DNA of 64,000 nt from Candidatus Parvarchaeota archaeon UBA573 (GTDB lineage: Archaea; Nanobdellota; Nanobdellia; Parvarchaeales; Parvarchaeaceae), in the NCBI GenBank assembly GCA_002502045.1, contig DAPE01000019.1, positions 90,210-154,209 on the forward strand. Reading direction: 5' to 3'. Below are positions 7,408-14,885 of this stretch, in pieces. Position numbers and translations under genes: made by a program. Within the stretch, counting starts at the first letter, position 1; every line of letters begins with the position of its first letter. Under the pieces are notes generated by a model that worked only from the letters and a program-made list of their open reading frames with translations, ran no database searches and was not told the origin of the DNA.

Positions 7408-8985
7408 TTAGCCCTCCAATCTCCCGATTATTCTTGCGTATGCTGGCCTTGTAATGAGCAAACCTATTAATGAAGCCAATATTGTGGTAAGTGCGAATCC
7501 TGCGAATAAACTTGCAGTTGAAAACAGCAATGGGAACATTATCGCTGCGAAGGAAAAGAAGGAAACAAATATTATGAAAAAGGCCCTACTTATTCTCTTT
7601 TTAGTAACAGCATACTCTATTTGGGAAGAACCCCTTCTCATTTCATCAGTTATTATTATCTGGTCATCAACCGAGATACCTATGCTTGCTATTATACCTG
7701 CCATGCTTGGTATATCTAAAGTCCAATGTATTACTGCAGCTACGCCGATAACTATGAATATTTCCGTTATACTTGTTATAAGTATTAATGAAGATATCTT
7801 ATAATCCCTATATCTCAAAAATATTACTACACTTACAAGTATGAATGCAATTAAAAGTAAAACATATATCTGCTTTATAAATTGGCTGCCCGCAGTTGGC
7901 GAAACCGAGCTTATTGAAACTATTTTTAATGGGACTGGAAGGCTTCCAGATTGCATGACTGCTTGTAGGGTTTTCATGTCTGCAGTAGCCTGTTGTTGGT
8001 CTGTGCCGCTTCCTTCTATTGTTATTGCACCGTTAAAGTTTGTTAATATATTCTCCGAGATTAAGAGTGGTTGGCCCTGCTCTACCCCGTTTAGATATAA
8101 ATGTATTCTTTTATTGAAGTAACCTGGGTTAGTAGTAGATGGCTTTAATGCTTTTACCGCATCTTCAAAGTTCTTTGCTGCGCCTGAAGCAAGCTGTATA
8201 CCAAACTGGAATTGGTAGCCGTTTGATGCGCTTGGAGGTTGGTAAACCCCAAATGGACAGCCAGAAGAAAGACACACGTCTAATATGCTATCGCTTGAAT
8301 TGCTACTGTTAAACACTGTAACATTTCCTATGGTTGCATAGAATTTACCCTGATTCTGTATCAATGATAAAGCCTGGCTTTCTCCTATATTTGGCATGCT
8401 TACCATTATAAATGAATTTCCAGAAAGAGCTTGTACTGTGCTGACAGTAGTACCGCTTATGCCATATACATCCAATCTTTTTGAAAGAGTAGTTTCCAAG
8501 TTTGAAATAATCGTAGAATTATAGCTTGTAGAGTTTGGGACCACCTCTATCTGTGTACCGCCTATTATGTCTAGCCCATAGTTCAAGTGGGTGTATGGAA
8601 CGTTTTCTGTTTGTATTGTTGATGAATTAAAGGTTGTGTTCGGTTCTACGAATATGTGTGTTGTATTGCTTATAAGAATATACGGGAAAATCTCATTTTC
8701 ATAGGTTAAACTCAATGAAGTATTGACTATTGCGCTTTTGTTCAATTGTGCGTAGAATTGCTGGATGTTATGTACTGGAACTCCGTCTACAGCAGTTATT
8801 ATAGACCCTGTTTGCAAACCTATAACACCTCTTGAACTCAAATTTCCTATGTATGAGTTGACAGGCATATACACTACCTGTGCACCATTAACATTTGTAA
8901 GATTTGGCTGTATTGCAAGGAAAGATACTACTACCAATACAATCATTAATATTATCCTCCAGTCATAAAAGATCGATTTTACCAT
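7408..8985 (-). CDS. secD: Protein translocase subunit SecD
   Basis: SecD works with SecF to use the ion gradient to help proteins leave the SecYE channel on the outer face of the membrane. The 525-aa protein has an N-terminal TM helix (about 10-27), a large periplasmic-type region, the signature GLDIIGGTQIEV (about 137-148), and five C-terminal TM helices starting near residue 365 that include the conserved SIGISVDDQIIITDEMRR element. A PDZ-like stretch (GLQTGSIITAVDGVPV, about 56-71) precedes the signature. It starts one base after secF ends. The downstream genes follow without gaps, suggesting a six-gene operon. Confidence 0.95.
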   Translation of the reverse strand: MVKSIFYDWRIILMIVLVVVSFLAIQPNLTNVNGAQVVYMPVNSYIGNLSSRGVIGLQTGSIITAVDGVPVHNIQQFYAQLNKSAIVNTSLSLTYENEIFPYILISNTTHIFVEPNTTFNSSTIQTENVPYTHLNYGLDIIGGTQIEVVPNSTSYNSTIISNLETTLSKRLDVYGISGTTVSTVQALSGNSFIMVSMPNIGESQALSLIQNQGKFYATIGNVTVFNSSNSSDSILDVCLSSGCPFGVYQPPSASNGYQFQFGIQLASGAAKNFEDAVKALKPSTTNPGYFNKRIHLYLNGVEQGQPLLISENILTNFNGAITIEGSGTDQQQATADMKTLQAVMQSGSLPVPLKIVSISSVSPTAGSQFIKQIYVLLLIAFILVSVVIFLRYRDYKISSLILITSITEIFIVIGVAAVIHWTLDIPSMAGIIASIGISVDDQIIITDEMRRGSSQIEYAVTKKRISRAFFIIFVSFFSFAAIMFPLLFSTASLFAGFALTTILASLIGLLITRPAYARIIGRLEG

Positions 8986-8986
8986 A

Positions 8987-9922
8987 TCACACCTTAGCTA
9001 CCTGTTTTTCTACCTCTTTAAATTTCAAGCCGTATAACTGAGTAGAACCATTTAATATCCAGACTGTAAAGTCATCAAATATAACTCCTATTATCAGTAT
9101 TATTGCTATTTCATGAAGAGTCGAATTAGTTGTTCCTAGGAACAGAATAAGAAATGTTACCAAAGCTGCAGCATCCATGGTAAGTGAAGTTTTTATGGTT
9201 TTAGCTAAACGATAATGCATACTTGCTTCCTCTCTTTTCAATATGTTTGTTGCCAATATTATATTTCGATCTGCAGAATAACCCATTATCATAAGTATTC
9301 CTGCAATAGAAGCAGTTGAAAAGCTAAATCCTATAATGTCAAGAACCCCCACAATATTGATTACATCACTTATTATACTTATTACATTTGAAAATGCCTG
9401 CCACATGCTTCTAAAGTAGAAAAGAGAAACAGCTGCTACAAGCACGAATGCTATACCTAGCAATATCAAAGAGCTGTAAAGAGAGCTTTGAGCAAGCGTT
9501 GCACTTACAAAGTCTACGCTTGAATCTTTGCTGTTTACAGGTATTTTAAGTACGCTTGAAATGCTGTTTTCCAATAAAGTTGTATTTACATTCTTTCCAA
9601 CGGTTATTGAATACCCTGTTATAGTATTTGTAAACGGCGCTTTTACGACGCTTACCGTGACGCTTTGTTTAAGATCTGTTCCCAAAGAGCTTGCTATCAG
9701 CGTAGGAGAAATACTTTGGTTTGTACTAATTACTATGTTTGTCCCTCCCGCTAGTGATATTCCTTCATTAACAATTTGGCCGTGAACATGGTAATAATAG
9801 CCTATAAATGAAGCAAAAAATATAACGAAAATTATGGGTATAAATATCATTTTTCTATAGTTCTTAAGATAATATTCAACTACATTATCTATCGTTTTGC
9901 TCACCTCATTTCTTATACCCAT
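8987..9922 (-). CDS. secF: Protein translocase subunit SecF
   Basis: This 311-aa partner of SecD has a first TM helix (about 26-46), the short signature GISLAGGTNIVI (about 54-65), an exodomain, and then five TM helices from about residue 150. These include the GYSADRNIILATNILKREE loop typical of SecF. It is the first gene of a minus-strand run secF-secD-GalT-like-exported protein-thioredoxin-like-winged helix. The order SecF before SecD is common in archaea. Expression probably starts in the 65-bp gap upstream. Confidence 0.95.
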   Translation of the reverse strand: MGIRNEVSKTIDNVVEYYLKNYRKMIFIPIIFVIFFASFIGYYYHVHGQIVNEGISLAGGTNIVISTNQSISPTLIASSLGTDLKQSVTVSVVKAPFTNTITGYSITVGKNVNTTLLENSISSVLKIPVNSKDSSVDFVSATLAQSSLYSSLILLGIAFVLVAAVSLFYFRSMWQAFSNVISIISDVINIVGVLDIIGFSFSTASIAGILMIMGYSADRNIILATNILKREEASMHYRLAKTIKTSLTMDAAALVTFLILFLGTTNSTLHEIAIILIIGVIFDDFTVWILNGSTQLYGLKFKEVEKQVAKV

Positions 9923-9987
9923 AAAGAATTTCTAAGCTCTGATTTTATTAATTCTTAATGTATTTGCGCTTTTAAAGGCTTTTTGTT

Positions 9988-10722
9988 CTATTTTTTAAAG
10001 TAGTATCCGTCATATAAAGCGTTGGCTTTTTCCTTGTCCTGTAGTGTGTAATACAACTGTAACATTACCCTTTTTAAAGGCTTTTTCCAGAGATTTTTTC
10101 CCTTTGTAAGATTGTAATCCAATAAAAATTCTTTATCATCATCATTTTTACAGTAGCTCCATATATTGTCTTTAAGCATGTAGATTTTGTATAATTCAAC
10201 ATCACCATTGTACTTTTTATCTTTCTCCTGTGTTATTGTCCTGCTTATAGCCCTTGCAACTTTATACCTTTCGTTCTCTGTCAAATGAGCAGCGTTTATC
10301 GAAAGAGAAAACCTTACCTCATCTAGGCCATTAAATATCTCATTTAGTTTAAATGAATTATATGCGTTTTCAACTATGTTTATTTTCTTTAGTATGTTCT
10401 TTTTTCTGTGTTTGAGTAACTCATCGGCCCTTGCTGTCTCCACCTCAATTATCTCACACACATTTTTGCCGTTATCGTTGTAAAGTAAAATAATGTCTGC
10501 GTTCCAACAATCTATTCCGGGTTCCGTTAATAATTTTTTATTTTTGTAGTGTTTTCTTTCTTTATTATAAAGTCTCAATGGGTATTCTCCATCTGCATAA
10601 TCTATATCTTTCTTTTTTTCGATATAAGAAAAAGTTGAAACCTGCATTAATTTATGGATTATAGAGGGATTTTGGTCTATAGTATTCGTTATCAGTAACT
10701 CTTCAAGTCCTCTCTTCCCCAC
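9988..10722 (-). CDS. Uncharacterised protein, possible PD-(D/E)XK-type nuclease fold
   Basis: The 244-aa cytoplasmic protein has no TM helix and is rich in Lys, Asn and Tyr. Its centre reads NADIILLY (D76) and then EIIEVETARADELL (E93, E95). This resembles the metal-binding strand pair of a restriction-endonuclease fold, D followed by E-x-E in place of E-x-K, and is followed by a helix. The C-terminal third is basic. It is transcribed divergently from a pilin-like gene and ends before secF. The nuclease idea is a weak structural guess and no family is recognised. Confidence 0.6.
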   Translation of the reverse strand: MGKRGLEELLITNTIDQNPSIIHKLMQVSTFSYIEKKKDIDYADGEYPLRLYNKERKHYKNKKLLTEPGIDCWNADIILLYNDNGKNVCEIIEVETARADELLKHRKKNILKKINIVENAYNSFKLNEIFNGLDEVRFSLSINAAHLTENERYKVARAISRTITQEKDKKYNGDVELYKIYMLKDNIWSYCKNDDDKEFLLDYNLTKGKNLWKKPLKRVMLQLYYTLQDKEKANALYDGYYFKK

Positions 10723-10773
10723 ATGTAAAATAGACCATAAATAGTATAAATATCCTCTGCTTTTAATCTAAAT

Positions 10774-11427
10774 ATGAAAGGCCAGTTTTCATTTGAATTC
10801 ATGATAGATGTTGCATTTGTTTTAGTTCTAATAGCCTTCATAGCAGTTTTCTTTGCGCATATCTCCGCTGGAAATCCAACGGTTTCAGATATGAATGGGA
10901 TTTGTTATGAGATGGCCGATTCAATAAATTCCATGGCAAACTCCAATGGTTTTCAAACTATACAGTACTTGCCGTTACTTACATTTACAAAACAGGAGAA
11001 TTACACAATAAACGTTTCAAATGGAATAATAATAATATATGAAAAGTCACTTTATGGAGGAAAATTACTTGCAGGGCAGGATTTAACTTCATGCGGTGCA
11101 GATACTGCGCTCACAGAAAATGAATCATTTGGTTTATCAAATCTTGTTTTGTATACAAACCAAACAAACATTGCATTGGCCTATGCTTATGCCAATTACT
11201 CCGGCAACCTCCCAAATTACATCTTTGTAGGCGGATTTACAGGTGCGGTTAATTTGTCATTGGACTATTCAAATGGTACTATCACTACATTAGATGTTCA
11301 GAATTCGCCATTTACATACTTTGCAGATACAAAATCTATTCCATTACCGGCTGGTGTTTATAATTTTGTAGCAACTAGCGTGGCCTCTCCTGACATTTAC
11401 GTCGATTTGCCTTTTTCAGTCGGTTAA
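10774..11427 (+). CDS. Pilin-like exported protein with class III-type signal
   Basis: The N-terminus MKGQFSFEFM followed by a hydrophobic helix (about residues 11-30) fits a class III signal: basic leader, G-Q, then aromatic/hydrophobic residues with Glu at position 8 (+5 after the glycine). The remaining part of the 217 residues is a beta-rich exodomain with many Asn sequons and two cysteines. It is followed 67 bp downstream by a smaller pilin-like gene. It is likely a minor pilin or an anchored surface protein processed by a prepilin peptidase encoded elsewhere. Confidence 0.72.
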   Translation: MKGQFSFEFMIDVAFVLVLIAFIAVFFAHISAGNPTVSDMNGICYEMADSINSMANSNGFQTIQYLPLLTFTKQENYTINVSNGIIIIYEKSLYGGKLLAGQDLTSCGADTALTENESFGLSNLVLYTNQTNIALAYAYANYSGNLPNYIFVGGFTGAVNLSLDYSNGTITTLDVQNSPFTYFADTKSIPLPAGVYNFVATSVASPDIYVDLPFSVG

Positions 11428-11464
11428 TTTTATTTTTTTACTTTTTTAAAAGGTAAACATAAAG

Positions 11465-11473
11465 CTTAAATAT
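11465..11473 (+). promoter_or_regulatory. Candidate TATA box of the small pilin gene
   Basis: The sequence CTTAAATAT lies about 22-30 bases before the ATG of the pilin-like gene and follows an A-rich stretch. An archaeal TATA box here would place transcription start at or just before the ATG, giving a nearly leaderless mRNA. This is an assignment by position and composition only. Confidence 0.45.
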
Positions 11474-11494
11474 GATTATTTTTTAATGTAACCT

Positions 11495-11971
11495 ATGGCA
11501 AAAGGACAGTCAGCATTAGAATACATGATGACTTATGGTTGGGCAATACTAATCATAGTTATCGTAGCTGTAATCTTGTATTCTATGGGAATTTTCAACC
11601 CTAGAGCAAGTGTAACTGCAACAAGTAGTGGGTTCAGCCCATTCGCAGCAAGTGCAGCAGTCTGCAGTAGCAGTAGTAGTAAATTAACAGTAGCTTTTAC
11701 TGTTGGTGGACTACCTAACGGAGCTTCTTCTGCAACCATAACTGGAGCAAGTTACTCGTCTGGAAGTGGAATTAGTCCGGCTATTAACTCTGGCACAGCA
11801 AGCCCAACGGTGGTGTCTTCTGGTAGCAGCTTTAATGTAACCTTCAGCACTGTAACATGTACACCAGGGGTTGGATTTAGTGCTTCTGGTGTAGTGAACT
11901 ACTCCGTTACAACAGCAGCAGGTACTGCAACTTACTCTGCAACAGGAACAATAGCAGGAACAGGCAGCTAA
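11495..11971 (+). CDS. Type IV pilin-like protein, Ser/Thr/Ala/Gly-rich
   Basis: The N-terminus MAKGQSALEYMMTYGWAIL is the classic archaeal class III signal: a short basic leader, cleavage after the glycine, Q-S-A-L-E, then a membrane and assembly helix to about residue 33. The mature part of this 158-aa protein is made largely of Ser, Thr, Ala, Gly and Val and predicts a beta sandwich with two cysteines. Low-complexity, Ser/Thr-rich mature domains are common in major pilins of DPANN archaea. It has its own likely promoter and a T-rich terminator, consistent with strong independent expression. Confidence 0.85.
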   Translation: MAKGQSALEYMMTYGWAILIIVIVAVILYSMGIFNPRASVTATSSGFSPFAASAAVCSSSSSKLTVAFTVGGLPNGASSATITGASYSSGSGISPAINSGTASPTVVSSGSSFNVTFSTVTCTPGVGFSASGVVNYSVTTAAGTATYSATGTIAGTGS

Positions 11972-11978
11972 AAATGAT

Positions 11979-12008
11979 TTGATTTTTTATTTTTTTATTT
12001 AATTTTTA
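11979..12008 (+). terminator. T-rich terminator after the pilin gene
   Basis: Directly after the pilin stop codon the coding strand holds several runs of six or seven T within about 30 bases. This is the usual form of an intrinsic archaeal terminator. It also separates the pilin from the convergent peptidase gene. Confidence 0.5.
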
Positions 12009-12033
12009 TTGCCTTGTTGATGTAACTGTTAAT

Positions 12034-12708
12034 CTAGTATTTTTGTTTTACACCGTACAGTATGCTTGTTTTAAAGTGGCTATCCAGTTTTTTCAAGTAT
12101 TGTTCTGTTTTACTTTTAATTTTTCCCATGTTTTCAGAGGATAGCTTGAAATTGCTTATAGCATTAACAGGATCTCTTTTTTTCTTGTCGTTTATAGCTG
12201 AATTCGAAAAATAGCTAGAAAAGCTTTCTAAGGCCTCATTGACTTCATTTTTGTAAATAAAACTTGATATTGCGGTTATCCCTGCAATAGCTTCGATATA
12301 ATTTTTTGATTTAGATAATGCATACCTTGTGGCTTCAGATTCGGGGAAGGTTTTTGTAATGGAATAGTAATCTTTACTTATTTCAAGCAGTTTATAAAAA
12401 TAATCGTTAACGTTCTTATTTTTGTAGTTTATGCCGTGAGAATGGCCTAATTCATGATAAATTATAAATTTACAGCCTTCTTCTAATTCATTTAAATTCT
12501 TGTTTTCTAATATAAAATACATCATGCGTTTCATTTTATTGGATATCCATATATTGTTATTTCCTAAAGAATACGCAATAGAATCACTGCAGTTTGGCAG
12601 CAAATTCCTGATAATTTTAAAGTCCTCCTCTATTCCAAGTTTTTTTGATATAAAATTACGATATTCCAAGTTATCTTTTAGCAAATTTGAAAGACTCTTG
12701 TTTTTCAT
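12034..12708 (-). CDS. Putative zinc metallopeptidase (gluzincin type)
   Basis: The 224-aa protein holds a clean HExxH motif in IIYHELGHSHG (about residues 84-94). A possible third ligand lies in FPESEATRYALS about 30 residues later, the pattern of M48-like gluzincins. There is no membrane helix or signal peptide, so it is likely cytoplasmic. The N-terminal part is helical and basic. A second, membrane-associated HExxH protein is encoded at 47603-48973. Substrate unknown. It sits convergent to the pilin gene. Confidence 0.68.
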   Translation of the reverse strand: MKNKSLSNLLKDNLEYRNFISKKLGIEEDFKIIRNLLPNCSDSIAYSLGNNNIWISNKMKRMMYFILENKNLNELEEGCKFIIYHELGHSHGINYKNKNVNDYFYKLLEISKDYYSITKTFPESEATRYALSKSKNYIEAIAGITAISSFIYKNEVNEALESFSSYFSNSAINDKKKRDPVNAISNFKLSSENMGKIKSKTEQYLKKLDSHFKTSILYGVKQKY

Positions 12709-12835
12709 TTGTTTTTTAGATTTAAACTGGTATAAAAATGTTTATTTTGCAATTAGAACTAAAAAGAACTTAGTATATAATTTATAAAATACTAAATAGC
12801 TTTTATAAAAGGAGAAATAATTTACAGTTATTTTT

Positions 12836-12910
12836 ATGCTTTTCCCGATGATAGTTATACTTCTGTTTGTTATTGAAATAATATTGATAATACTGCCTTT
12901 TTATAAATAA
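12836..12910 (+). CDS. Possible 24-residue hydrophobic peptide
   Basis: In the 272-bp gap before the HAD gene an ATG opens a 24-codon frame ending in TAA. It encodes an almost wholly hydrophobic peptide that could span a membrane once. A GGAG-like element lies about 22 bases upstream, too far to be convincing. AT-rich DNA yields such frames by chance, so this is only a candidate small membrane protein. Confidence 0.2.
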   Translation: MLFPMIVILLFVIEIILIILPFYK

Positions 12911-12980
12911 TGCTTTTTTTATTAAAATTCTTAATTAAATTTGGAAAAGTTTAATAAGAATGATTAGTTTTAGATAATTA

Positions 12981-13709
12981 ATGTTTACTACTAACAGAAT
13001 AGATATCAAAGGAGTAGTGTTTGATTTTGATAACACTTTGGTTGATACAAAAACTACAATATATGAGGGTTATAAATTAGTTTTCTTTGAAATAGCTAAA
13101 AAATTTAATATAGATAAAGAAAGTTTAATTTCCTCTGCAAATCATTTTCAGGAAGAAAGAATCAAGGTATTAACAAGGTCTAAAGTCTCTTACGATCATG
13201 CAGAGTGGATAAGTTTAATAGCAGAAAATGCAGGGATAAAATTAAATCAGGATGAAAATGAATATTACAAAAAGCTTTTTTATAATTATGTCTTGAATAA
13301 TCAGAGATTCTCAAACAAAACAGATGAGCTTCTAACTCAACTTAAAAAAGAAGGGAAAAAATTAGCATTGTTGAGCGAAAAAGACTCAGTACCGGGTTTA
13401 AAGGCTGAAAGAATAAGCAAAGTGCCATTTCACAGTTATTTTGATTTAATAGTAATAGCAGGCGAAACAATTCCTTTTACAAAGTCAAAAGATGGTTCTA
13501 GGGTATTTACAGAAACTGCAAAACTTTTGGGTTTAAATCCAAACGAGATAGTAATGGTGGGAGACAGGTTGGATTTAGACATACAAAACGCAAAGGAATC
13601 TGGAATGAATGCAATTTTATTCACAGGCTACATAAAATCAGAGGAAAAAAGTAAATATAAACCAGATTTTGTAGTAGATAATCTGTTAAATCTAAGTAGT
13701 ATTATATAA
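12981..13709 (+). CDS. HAD-superfamily hydrolase
   Basis: The 242-aa protein has the four HAD motifs. Motif I is FDFDNTLVD (about residues 14-22), with the aspartate nucleophile and acid/base. Motif II is a serine in LLSEKD, motif III is lysine in the PFTKSKDG loop, and motif IV is GDRLDLD. A helical cap lies between motifs I and II. This suggests a small-molecule phosphatase such as a phosphoglycolate or nucleotide phosphatase. It is a clear paralogue of the HAD at 24104-24820, sharing the FDFDNTLVDT and 'IAGE-IP' segments. It is expressed alone and convergent with the MDR oxidoreductase. Confidence 0.85.
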   Translation: MFTTNRIDIKGVVFDFDNTLVDTKTTIYEGYKLVFFEIAKKFNIDKESLISSANHFQEERIKVLTRSKVSYDHAEWISLIAENAGIKLNQDENEYYKKLFYNYVLNNQRFSNKTDELLTQLKKEGKKLALLSEKDSVPGLKAERISKVPFHSYFDLIVIAGETIPFTKSKDGSRVFTETAKLLGLNPNEIVMVGDRLDLDIQNAKESGMNAILFTGYIKSEEKSKYKPDFVVDNLLNLSSII

Positions 13710-13748
13710 TTTATTATATAATATTCAATAATTTGAAAATCTGGACTT

Positions 13749-14738
13749 TTAAAGCATTATTATGATTCTTCCGCTCTTTTCTTTGTTGTTGATCTCTTTG
13801 AATGCTTCCTTTGCTTCCTGAAAATTGAATTTTTTCCAAGTTTTTACTTTTAGGTCTCCTGATTTATTTACTACCTCAGAAAATTGCTTGATTGAACCTC
13901 CAGTTGAGCCCAATATGCTTAGCTGTTTGCTATAAAGCTGCGAAATATCTATCTGTGCATTACTCCCAGTTTCTGTTCCGAATGTAACCATTCTTCCATT
14001 TTTACCTAAAAGGGAATAACCCAAATCCCATAATTTCGTACCTATAGAATCAATCACTACATCTACCATTTTTGAATCTGTTATCTTTTTTACTTCTTCT
14101 AATGCGTTTTCGTATCCAACTACGTAATCAGCACCAAAATCTTTAACCCAATCCTTACTTGAAATTGCAATTGTCTTTGCACCAAACATTTTAGCAAATT
14201 GAAGTGCAAATATTCCCGTATTACCAGAAGCTCCAACTACAGCGATAAATTCATCTTTTCTAATATTAGCCCTATTTAATGCATTGTAAGACGTAAGAGC
14301 AGCTACTGGCAAGCTAGCAGCTAATTCAAAACTTGTAGAATCTGGTATCTTAAAAGCATTCTTTTGATTTATTACTGCGTATTCTGTTAAGCCGCCATTA
14401 GATCCAATGCTAAATATATATCCATTATCGCAAAGCATTTCCTCTCCGCTTAAGCAATAATGGCACGTTCCATCAAAATATCTATTATAAACGCTTACCC
14501 TATCTCCTTTTTTGAGTGCCTTTACTTCTTCTCCAACCTCTTCTATTTCTCCTGCAAATTCCGCTCCAGGGATTATTTCAGATTTTACTGGTATCAAATC
14601 AATTACCATTGAGTCAATGGGGTTTAGTCCAATTGCCTTTACCTTTACAAGGACTTCATCATGTTTTAATTTTGGTCTGTTTATTTCCTTTAAATTTAAG
14701 TTGTCTATTCCGTTTTTGCTTAAAACCCATGCTTTCAT
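13749..14738 (-). CDS. Medium-chain dehydrogenase/reductase (zinc-type or quinone oxidoreductase)
   Basis: The 329-aa protein has a GroES-like N-terminal domain and a Rossmann domain with AVVGASGNTGIFALQFAK (about residues 165-182) for NAD(P) binding. Three cysteines, in CHYC and eight residues later, resemble part of the structural zinc lobe, where four are usual. The usual catalytic-zinc Cys and 'GHE' segment are replaced (LNPID, GAEFAG), so the catalytic zinc may be absent. It probably reduces an aldehyde, ketone or quinone with NAD(P)H. Substrate cannot be told. Confidence 0.8.
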   Translation of the reverse strand: MKAWVLSKNGIDNLNLKEINRPKLKHDEVLVKVKAIGLNPIDSMVIDLIPVKSEIIPGAEFAGEIEEVGEEVKALKKGDRVSVYNRYFDGTCHYCLSGEEMLCDNGYIFSIGSNGGLTEYAVINQKNAFKIPDSTSFELAASLPVAALTSYNALNRANIRKDEFIAVVGASGNTGIFALQFAKMFGAKTIAISSKDWVKDFGADYVVGYENALEEVKKITDSKMVDVVIDSIGTKLWDLGYSLLGKNGRMVTFGTETGSNAQIDISQLYSKQLSILGSTGGSIKQFSEVVNKSGDLKVKTWKKFNFQEAKEAFKEINNKEKSGRIIIML

Positions 14739-14885
14739 ATCGTATAAGATATATTTGATAATATAAAAACTTTTTAGTTTAAGACTTATTATAGTCTTTA
14801 CAAGGAAGGCTTATTTTAGTTATAATAACTACAATTAAGTGGCTTTTAATTTAATTATATATACTACCTATAATCTTAAAGTAAG

